64,000 nt of DNA, from assembly GCA_963682055.1 (NCBI GenBank), contig OY821750.1, forward strand, positions 15,688,501-15,752,500. The letters run 5' to 3'. Shown piece after piece: positions 55,885 through 64,000 of this stretch. The notes below the pieces were generated by a model, which worked only from the letters and a program-made list of their open reading frames with translations, had not been told where the DNA came from and made no database searches. The DNA is from Primula veris (taxonomy: Eukaryota; Streptophyta; Magnoliopsida; Ericales; Primulaceae). The position numbers were made by a program, and so were the translations under genes. Every line of letters starts with the position of its first letter. The first letter of the stretch is position 1.

Positions 55885-57622
55885 ATGGCTCCAAAGAAAG
55901 ACTCCTCCAAAGTAATTGAAGATTCTTCCTTAATCGGCGAGAGGAGGACGATTTCAAACGTTTACACAAGAACTCGAAGCAACAAGTCTTCCGACACTCA
56001 AGCATTAAATCAACCAATGGAAATTCCAACTCACGCGGAAGGCATCGAACTTGGGGGCAACTTAAACTCAGCAGAGTACCTACGCATACGACCTCAAGAG
56101 GCTCTCACTCGTGATGGAAAATCTGCTGCGAAATTCATATATGAACAACTAGGCAAAGGTGAACAAGAGGACGATAAAAAAGATGGGGTCACTGCTTCAG
56201 ACTCGGAGTCTCCACTTAACAGCCTGCGATCTTCTGACTCAACTATTATACCGGCCATGACTACAAATACATTGGCATTGGAAGAACAAGTTTCCATCCT
56301 AACAAAAACTCTAGAAGGTCTCATGAAGGCAACAACAGAGCGAGATACCCAATTTGCAATGTTAATGAATAAGGTGGAATTCCTGGCACAGACTAGTGAA
56401 ACCGTTGTAAATGAAGAGAAACCATTCGAAGTCGAATGATCTTCAAGCAAAGACAAAGGGAAGAGAAAAAAACATAGAGGTTCTTCCTGATGGTTCAATT
56501 CCTGTTGATCAACTGAAGGATTTCATACTTGGCACCGTTAAGGGACGCTACAAAAAAGTGACACATTCCTCATTAAGCTATGTTAAGCCTTACAGCAGGA
56601 GGATAGAGCGCTTGAAAATGCCTGCAGGATATCAACCCCCAAGATTTCAGCAATTCGATGGTAAAGAAAATCCAAAGAAACATGTAGCTCATTTCGTAGA
56701 AACATGCAACAATGCTGGAATAGAAGGAGATCTCATCGTAAAGCAATTTGTCTGGACATTGAAGGACAACGCATTTGATTGGTACTGTGACTTAGCACCT
56801 GGATCAATTGACAGCTGGGAACAACTCGAGGATGAATTTCTCAATCGCTTCTACAGCACTCGCCGGACAGTGAACATGATCAAACTAACCAACACTCGCC
56901 AATGGAATGATGAGCCTGTCACCGATTACATCAACAGATGGAGGGGATTGAGCCTCAACTGCAAAGATAGATTGTGTGAGTCATCCGGCATCGAAATGTG
57001 TATCCAAGGCATGCATTGGGGATTGAGATACATTCTTCAAGGAATAAAGCCGAAGTCCTTCGGAGAACTAGCAAGTCAAGCTCATGACATGGAGTTCAGC
57101 ATTTCAACATGAGGAGATCAAGCTTTGCCGATCCAAATGTCACATAAAACAAAAATTAAACCCGAAAGCACGAGATGGGGCAGGGCTCGTTCAAACACTG
57201 ACAAAAAGGAGTCATTTGTTGTTTCTGCTAGTCTGCCAAAGGCCTCTTCAGCTTCCAAGATTAACACAAGCACGAAGAAAGTCGAATTTGAAAAGTTTGA
57301 AAATCAATGGAATGGAAAGAGAAGGCTCACCCTGAAGGAAATGCACGAGAAGGAATATCCGTTTCCAGATACCGAATTACCAAGAATGCTAGACAAACTT
57401 TTGGCCCTCAACTTGATTGAACTCCTAGAAATGAAGCGTCCAAAAGAGGCTGATAAAGTGAACGACACAAATTACTGCAAGTTCCATCGTCTACTCAGCC
57501 ATCCAACTCATCGATGTTTCATGTTGAAAGAAAAGATCGTCCAGCTAGCCAGCCAAGGAAAGATTTTGTTGGAAGAAGAAGATGAAGCAAAAGCTCATTA
57601 TGCAACCTTCATTAGTGATTCT
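55885..57622 (+). pseudogene. Ty3/gypsy gag, frameshifted and interrupted
   Basis: The frame starts MAPKKDSSKVIEDSS at 55885 and runs to TGA at 56437-56439. It changes frame between about 56440 and 56500 and continues with the capsid-like region ([57 protein letters not shown]). After a TGA at 57110-57112 it resumes in the same frame up to CKFHRLLSHPTHRC, a zinc-knuckle-like end. It differs from the Tat gag at 61645 and is another lineage. No protease or pol follows; the sequence runs into a Cassandra element at about 57625. It would be a structural particle protein if intact. Confidence 0.82.
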
Positions 57623-57797
57623 CATATCTGGGCGATGTGGAACTGACGCACAACACTGCTTCCTTCCTGGAAATCTGGGTCGTCACAATCACCCCCCCTT
57701 TAGGCACGACGTCCTCGTCAGGCACGTTGTCCTTCAGGGGTCCACACACAAGTGCTAGTTACCACATTTCTGGCCAGATAGAGGCTCTGATACCACC

Positions 57798-58088
57798 TGT
57801 AACGACCCGGCCCTACGGATCCAACCGCCACGCTCGTATCAACAATATTGTCCACTTTGGCACAACTTCCCAGGAGGGTCACCCATCTTGGTACTACTCC
57901 AAGCTAAGCACGCTTAACTGTGGAGTTCCGTCCTCGCTTTTTTGCCGCACGGCTTTAAAAGGCCTTGTTGATAGAAAATGGATCTTTAAGCTCATATATC
58001 ACACGAGTACTCTCATATCTGGGCGATGTGGGACTGACGCACAACACCGCACCACAGAATTTCCTTCCTGAAAATCTGGTTCGTTACA
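57798..58088 (-). repeat. Cassandra LTR
   Basis: The LTR has TG..CA termini. The segment CATATCTGGGCGATGTGG near its right side matches the truncated LTR at 57626-57693, with GACTGACGCACAACAC directly following in both. Confidence 0.88.
57862..57935 (-). other. 5S rRNA-like segment inside the Cassandra LTR
   Basis: The minus strand reads AGTTAAGCGTGCTTAGCTTG and GATGGGTGACCCTCCTGGGA, close to the plant 5S rRNA region that includes the box A and C internal promoter. It is only a partial 5S sequence, embedded in an LTR, so it is not a ribosomal gene. Confidence 0.88.
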
Positions 58089-58915
58089 TTACTCATCACC
58101 CGAATGAGTATAAATATTGAGGCAACAAAAATGAACTACGTTTGACTTGATCCTTCGCAGGTACGCATGCATCTTGAGGCTTGCTTCAACATCAGTCATA
58201 ACAACAACCAAAATATATATATATATATATATATAAATTATAAAAAAAAAAAAAAAAATGAACTACGTTTGACTTGATCATTAACGGGTACGTAGGCATC
58301 TGGAATTTATTTCAAGATCAGTCATACCATAACAAAAAAATATCCCACAAGTTTAATGAAAGCTCCAAAAGACAAAAGAGTACATAAATAAATGGCAAAA
58401 TGAAGTTTAAGTTATGCAAAAGTACACAAGCGCGTAAAGAAAGAAATTATTTCTTATATAAAGTCATTACGAAAAATCCACTACAAAAAGGAAATACGAC
58501 AATGCAAAATGAAGACTAAACAACTAGAATAAGAAACTAATAACGCGTGTTGCCAACAAACGTTGGAGCTCTTATAATTGTCCCTTCAGCTGAGATGACC
58601 ATGTGAGAGAACATCGAGCTTTCAAAGAGATTGAGACGCCAAGAAGAAGAACCTCTATCGTAGCATGATAGTTATGATGTTTGATCATTATGCCTTCACC
58701 TATCTTCGTCATGTGACTAGTACTCTTCATGAAACAAAGATATGAGTTTCTTGAGCCGTGGAGATAAGGAAATCTCTGCCACAACCCTTGAAAGTAGGCG
58801 TTTTCTCCCTCTTCAGGCGGATTGAGATTTTGTTCCACGACCAACCTAGAAACACAAACTCTACTTTAACAAGTGTTTCCGTTGCTTCTACCACATTAGT
58901 CAGTTAGTCAGACTA
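58089..58915. other. Retroelement-derived sequence with a duplicated GAACTACGTTTGACTTGATC block
   Basis: The block GAACTACGTTTGACTTGATC followed by a GTACG(C/T)A(T/G)GCATCT phrase occurs at about 58133 and 58261, separated by AT microsatellite sequence. Such phrases occur in leaders and LTRs of plant gypsy elements. The rest shows no supported gene. Confidence 0.45.
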
Positions 58916-59510
58916 TCAGTTGTCGAAATCGCCGAAGAAGCTTGTCAAAATCGTCGAAGAAGCTTGTCGAAATCGTCGAAGAGGCTTGTCGAAATCGCCG
59001 AAGAAGCTTGTCAAAATCGCCGAAGAAGTTTGTCGAAATCGCCAAAGAAGCTTGTCGAAATCACTGAAGTAGCTTATGGAAGTCGTCGAAGAAGATTGTC
59101 GAAATGGCCGAAGAAGCTTTTCAAAATCGCCGAAGAAGTTTGTCGAAATCGCCAAAGAAGCTTGTCGAAATTACTGAAGTAGCTTATGGAAGTTACCGAA
59201 GAAGATTGTAATCGCCGAAGAAGCTTGTCGAAATCATCAAAGAAGCTTGTCGAAATCACTGAAGTAGCTTGTGGAAGTCGTCGAAGAAGCTTGTCGAAAT
59301 CGCCGAAGAAGTTTGTCAAAATCGCCGAAGAAGTTTGTCGAAATCGCCAAAGAAGCTTGTCGAAATCGCCAAAGAAGCTTGTCGAAATTACTGAAGTAGC
59401 TTGTGGAAGTCACCGAAGAAGATTGTAATCGTCGAAGAAGCTTGTCGAAATCGTCGAAGAAGCTTGTCAAAATCACCGAAGAAGATTGTAGTCGCCGTAG
59501 AAGATTGTCG
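58916..59510. repeat. 21-bp minisatellite, about 28 units
   Basis: The unit is of the form GAAGAAGCTTGTCGAAATCGCC. Variants include a GAAGTAGCTTATGGAAGTC form that recurs at intervals of roughly five to nine units. A few units have lost bases, which shifts frame. Because 21 is a multiple of three and the unit lacks stops, open frames appear on both strands. Confidence 0.92.
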
Positions 59511-60996
59511 GAGACGTCACGGAGGATGGACAGGTGCTAAGCATTCAAGTTCAACACCAGCAGATATGTTGACCGGGTTGGGTGACGATCCTCAAGATTT
59601 GCAGCTCTGGATAATGCTTTGACGACCAACTACCATGCCTTTATCAAAACTCTTGAACTCTGTAGCTAAACTTTGACTTCACGAGATGCACACCATGCCG
59701 ATAATAAGTCTGCTGAAGAACCACCCTCAATTGGCCATATACGTCGTGGAATCGCTTCAAATATATGAGCTCCTGAAGACTCATCTTAACACCGATCAAG
59801 CAAGTTTGGTCGAAAACATTGCTACTTGAGTTGTGCGGGAATTGTTAAAGATCACTGCCATGATGTGTATGTTAAACAAAGTAAAAAAGTGTTATTAAAA
59901 AAAAACTACTGTTATGTGTTAGATAAAGAAACACAAAAAAAAAAAAAGACTTATATAAAACAGACAAGATTTCATTATTATTGTTTGAAACTACAAAATT
60001 TAAACAAAACAGTGGTCGAAATCTCTAAAAAAAAATGTACAGTAAGGTTCAAAAAAAGTTCTCCACTTTTTGATTCTCTGCCTATTGTTTGAATGCACAT
60101 CTAAATTAGTTAGTCTAATATAAGGTTGAGAAAGACAGCGTTTTACTCACATAACAACAACAAAAATATATTTAAAAAAAAGGGTTAAATAAACCATTCA
60201 CTATACATGTCTTCTTCTGTTTTTTAAAAAGGAAGGATTTTAGATGTTAAAAGAAATAAATAACTGTTATAAATTTTATCTAAGACGACTTTTGTTAAAA
60301 CTTTAATTTATTTATTCAAAAAGAAGAAAAATTTTATTTTTTATTTTTTTAAAAAAAAAACACAAACTAAAAAAATTTCTACTCTAAAAACTGCAAATTG
60401 TCTTTTTTTTTTTAAATAAAAAAAAAAAAAAAAAAACTTGCAGGGGAGTTGAGGAAGTTTCAAATTACTAAAAAAAAACCCTGCATGTGTGAGATAAGAA
60501 ATAATACAAAAAAAAAAAAAAATAACAGTAAGCTCAAGTATTTAACTTGAAAAGTAATAAAAAAAATTCAATACTTCACTTTTGTTTGACTCCAACATTA
60601 AAAAGAAAGAGAAAGTATGAAGGGGATCTTCAAAATGTTATGAAAATAAATAAGGGTAAAGCCGAATTGTAAACGTTTCATAAATTGACATGGACTCTAA
60701 AAATTATAATTTGTATAGGATAAAAACTCTTCCAAGATATATGATGTAATGGTGTTTCATTCAAAATAGTCATATTCTAACATGAAGAGTCCTGTTACAA
60801 ATGAATCACGTGGCCAAGTGATTTTTTTTTTTATTAAAAAAAATCAATCTGAATCTTGTTGGATATGTGAGTGGGATTTTACTTTGAACTCTTTTCAAAT
60901 TAAAAGTGGAACTAAAAAGTTTATAGATAAACCTAGTATGATACGTTCAAAGTTAATATTATATTTATTCTATCCAAGAAAAAAAAGAACTCTTTG
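59511..60996. other. AT- and homopolymer-rich DNA, no gene seen
   Basis: From about 59880 to 60600 there are many poly(A)/poly(T) runs of 8 to 20 bases (for example 60419-60437 and 60508-60523). Short plus-strand frames here are lysine-rich artefacts. The stretch ends at the LTR of the second Tat copy; CTTTG at 60992-60996 is the expected place of its target duplication. Confidence 0.6.
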
Positions 60997-61565
60997 TGAT
61001 AGAACACAAAAATCAGACCCGAATATTTTATTCGGGTCATAATCAACCCACTTTATAAATGGGCATCCAACGCTTAAATGGGTCATCTCATATTGGTTGT
61101 AGGGATTGAGGGGCTACAACACAAAGCCCAAGCCCAATCAAAGGGGGACCCTTGTCTGAGAAATCCCTGGGATGAAGACATTTGTCACTATCCTAGAAGG
61201 CGCAGTTGCCTATAAATAGCCCACTACCCCTCCTAGAAAAGGACCAGAAAATCTATCCAAAAAATATAGAGAGAAGTTAAGAAAAGAGAGAAACTAACCA
61301 AAGCATATCACTTCAAGAAACAAACCGAGAAAAGACAGCCGAGCATCGAGTAAAAGAGGAGAAAGATCAAGACGAGAGATTAAATAGTTATATCGAGCAT
61401 AATTGTAAAATCGGAATACGAATCCGAACAAGTGTAATAGTCCGAACAAGGACAAGAATCCGAGTCATAATAAAGATCAGGAAGCATCATTTATTCACGG
61501 TCGATTTGTCATTTTTATCTTTGTTGAAAAGCCTAACGCAACCGACCAAAGTTATGGCTTTATCA
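60997..61565 (+). repeat. 5' LTR of the second Tat copy
   Basis: It starts TGATAGAACAC and ends TTATGGCTTTATCA. A TATA box TATAAATA is at 61211-61218, and PolyC-rich sequence with AGAGAGAAGTT follows as a leader. Confidence 0.92.
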
Positions 61566-61567
61566 AA

Positions 61568-61585
61568 TGGCGCCGTCTTCGGGAA
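61568..61585 (+). other. Primer-binding site of the second Tat copy
   Basis: TGGCGCCGTCTTCGGGAA begins two bases after the LTR and differs by one base from the first copy's site. The 3' end of tRNA-Asp is the likely primer. Confidence 0.75.
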
Positions 61586-61644
61586 TCATCTAGTTCCCAA
61601 CTAGTTTAGAATTCGAATACCAATACTCTGCCAGACGAGCGACA

Positions 61645-64000
61645 ATGGTTACCAATGTAGAGGAAACTCACCCCGAGATAGTAGAAACCAATAACCAAAA
61701 CACGCAAATTAGCCAACAAGACCTCGACGATCTACTCGCTATCCGCGACAGATATGAAGCTATCCAATCCGGAAACCAACCAACAAACTCCTACGCAAAC
61801 CAAGAACAACCGGTCGAACCCCCCCGACATTTCATCGAAGGAATTGTCGACGAACACATTTCGTCCTCGGATGACGAACAAGACGTGCCCGTATTAAGGC
61901 GTGCACGAAGACGCTTAACCGGGTCCCAAGCAGGGCCGAGCTCAAGAGTCCCTTTGCCCACGACCTCGGTCAACTCTGGTGCCCGTTTACAAACGGACGA
62001 GGCTCATCAGTTTGGCATGCCCGAGGAACATGTACTCGGACAGTCGCCACGACTGCCGACTAATTCTCCGAGGATGATTACACCACCCACGGTGGAGGTA
62101 CAACATGTCGTTCCATTAGCCGATGAAAGGAACTACACACAGCTACAAGCTCAGCTGGCGGCATGCATGACGGCCATGACAGCGGCCGGCGTCGTATTGC
62201 CAGTTATCCAACCCAACAAAGACCCACGCCATGAAGTGGAAGATTCTGCCTACAGGGCCGCCCTGGAGGCAGCGGGTCGGCGAACCGATACAAGAGTCCC
62301 CCACCAAGGGGGCAATGTCCCAATAACTATCGTCCATCCGAACACACATATGGAACGTGTCCACACAAACACGAAGGACGATAGATATCCCGATTACAGG
62401 ATCGGGGAGGGATATGGCCCACCACCACATCAGGAAGGATACCCTCCCCCCTACCAAGTCACGGATGACGCGTTCCAACAGGCTTGGAACGTATGCCAAG
62501 AAACCCCGTGTGCTGAACATATCACGCGGTACCGTAATCCTATGGGGTTCGTCATCCCCGAATTCAGGCTCTATGATGGAAAGAGTTGCCCTATCGACCA
62601 TCTGAGGCACTACAAGACGAAGATGGAACTGTGGAGTGACGACCATGCACTGATGTGCAAATTTTTCAAAAACAGCTTGGGTCAAGAGGCTTCGTCATGG
62701 TATCATAACTTACCACGGGGCTCCATTAGAAACTGGGCAGAACTGCTAAGAGCGTACTCCACCCGGTACGCTGCTCATCGAAAAAAGAAGGTTAGTATCG
62801 AAACCCTTCTTAAAATGACGATGATGCCAAATGAAAGGCTCAACGATTACTGCATACGTTTCATCGACGTAGCAAACCAGATTCCACGATACGCCAATAA
62901 TATAGCCATCCAAAACTTTATCAATTCCATCCCTAATGGCTATTGGGCGAGAAGGAAGTTCATAGGCAAAAACTTCCCGACCACTGATTCCCTGCTAGCC
63001 TATTGTACCCACCTCACCGATAAAAACGACGAACTGCGTTTCCTAAACCGAACTCTACCAAGAAGAGAGTCGGTCCGTGAGGCACAGGTGGGTCGCAAAA
63101 GAGTTAGAAATAGCAGGGGAGAAGCATTCCAACCGACCAGAAAGGGCAAAGAGCCCGAGGTCCATAGCAGGGGAGAGCGACCACGAGCACTAGAGCCTAA
63201 ACCGCTCCAGATTGCATACCCAACACCGACCAACGAACATAAACCGCACCAGCTCACCTACCCGATGCCACCCAAGCCATTTCAACAGGTTCGGCCCCAA
63301 GAGAGGGAACTCCGAAACACTTTCGGACCGGTCGAACTGCGATACACTTTCAACCTGTCTGCTGAAGATATCCTCAAGGAGATATGCAGAGAAAGTTGGT
63401 ATTCCCGACCACAACCGATCATCTCTCCCCCCAGTCAGAGAGATTCCAAGCTCTTCTGAGCATATCACGAGGATCACGGCCATCTCACTGAGCATTGCCG
63501 TAACCTACGATGGAGAATGAACCAGTGGGGCGATGCAGGATACCTAGCCAAGTTCATCAAAGGAGCTGGGAATAAAGGCAAACAACTGGCCATCGAGGGA
63601 TCTGACAACCGGCAAGGCAAAACGATCAATGTCGTTCATATGTCACGACCCAAGGGCCCAGGCGGGGAACGATCACGACAACGGCAGCTGGCCCACTTTA
63701 GCCAAGTAGCCAAGACATCACAGGCATCGACTTCAAAACGACAGTGCACACCACGACGATATCCGCCCATTTCTTTTTCGGATCTTGACGAAGAAGGGGT
63801 GATATACCCCCACGGTGACGCCATTAACCTCCGTGTTCAAATCGGCCTAGACACAGTCGGCAGGGTACTTGTCGACCAAGGAGCCTCTTGTGATATCATG
63901 TACAAAGAGCTTTTCGACAAGATGGAACTCAAGCTGCAAGATCTTCAGCCTACCGATGTCACACTGATCGGATTCATCTCCGAAACGACCAAACCTTTGG
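61645..64000 (+). pseudogene. gag-protease of the second Tat copy (one internal stop, truncated by window)
   Basis: The frame opens MVTNVEETHPEIVETNNQ at ATG 61645 and is unbroken to TGA at 63457-63459. It then stays in frame to the window end. Capsid motifs are FRLYDGKSCPIDHL, SSWYHNLPRGSIRNW and ERLNDYCIRFIDVANQI. The stop replaces the first cysteine of the zinc-knuckle-like motif (the other copy reads CAYHEDH there), a TGC or TGT to TGA change. Protease VLVDQGASCDIMY follows. Compared with the first copy it is far less damaged, and it has a 3-codon insertion (KNS) before LGQEASSW. Confidence 0.9.

Larger units (their letters stand above)
57626..58088 (-). mobile_element. Truncated Cassandra-type TRIM retrotransposon
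   Basis: A full 291-bp LTR with TGTAACG..CGTTACA ends lies at 57798-58088. Read on the minus strand it is the 5' LTR, followed by the initiator-Met primer site TGGTATCAGAGCC (57781-57796). A very short internal domain and a polypurine tract (AAAGGGGGGGTGAT) follow, and then only about 68 bases of a 3' LTR (57626-57693), cut off where it joins the gag pseudogene. The LTR carries a 5S rRNA-like segment, which defines Cassandra. No coding capacity, as expected for a TRIM. Confidence 0.9.
60997..64000 (+). mobile_element. Second Tat-family copy: 5' LTR, PBS, gag, protease (continues past the window)
   Basis: The LTR 60997-61565 (569 bp, TGAT..ATCA) has the same length and ends as the LTRs of the 17-kb element, with a diverged middle. 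The leader and gag are clearly homologous. It is in the plus orientation, opposite to the first copy. It runs to the end of the window within the protease, so its extra 3' region and 3' LTR cannot be seen. Confidence 0.93.

Noticed and set aside
57862..57935. A genuine 5S rRNA gene
   Set aside because: Only part of 5S is present, and it sits inside an LTR with primer site and polypurine tract, the Cassandra arrangement.
58572..58844. A 90-codon minus-strand frame
   Set aside because: No recognisable domain and no transcription signals; it lies in retroelement debris.
60782..61042. An 86-codon plus-strand frame
   Set aside because: It crosses into the LTR at 60997, so it is a chance frame.

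Overview
The window is plant nuclear DNA. Two multi-exon GT-AG genes of eudicot type carry long AT-rich introns, and they sit among LTR retrotransposons of several lineages, MITEs, a Cassandra-type TRIM and abundant microsatellites. Family-level phylogeny cannot be read from the sequence; an asterid or other eudicot is my guess. No bacterial feature, CRISPR array or organellar gene was seen.

Layout. 1-4380: an AT-rich degenerate repeat tract split by two solo-LTR-like insertions with perfect 5-base target duplications (96-1910, AATAA; 2018-3295, CATAT). 5157-22363: one complete 17.2-kb Ty3/gypsy element of Tat/Retand type, inverted, with 568/569-bp LTRs and the duplication GGTGT. Its gag-pol lies on the minus strand (21716 to 15753) in a single frame, broken by 12 in-frame stops but no frameshift. 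Between pol and the 3' LTR lie about 9.5 kb that code on the opposite strand: a cluster of small coiled-coil genes, most with their own TATA box, plus a spliced gene resembling the putative gypsy-type transposon protein family. A 35-38-bp minisatellite separates the convergent halves, and a 512-bp solo LTR interrupts one antisense gene.

23289-37723 (+): an apparently intact 13-exon WD40 gene related to EIPR1/TSSC1 (351 codons). Its fourth intron holds an inverted, gag-deleted Ty1/copia element (27376-31562). 38259-39435: a TIR-type element built around a 124-bp AT-rich tandem repeat. 40880-41113: a Stowaway MITE. 42399-52934 (-): an apparently intact 16-exon ULP2-like SUMO protease gene (883 codons) with the His-Asp-Cys triad, one GC-AG intron and a hAT MITE in intron 7.

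54098-60996: debris. It holds a FAR1/FRS fragment with a SWIM finger, a broken gypsy gag with repeat-rich leader, a truncated Cassandra TRIM whose LTR contains a 5S rRNA-like segment, a 21-bp minisatellite open on both strands, and homopolymer-rich DNA. 60997-64000 (+): LTR, primer-binding site and gag-protease of a second copy of the same Tat family, opposite in orientation to the first and running off the window.

The two cellular genes are unrelated functionally as far as I can tell (endosomal trafficking and SUMO deconjugation). The most unusual object is the antisense gene cluster in the 17-kb element. Exon boundaries, duplications and LTR comparisons were derived by eye from the sequence; family names rest on motif recognition, not database searches.
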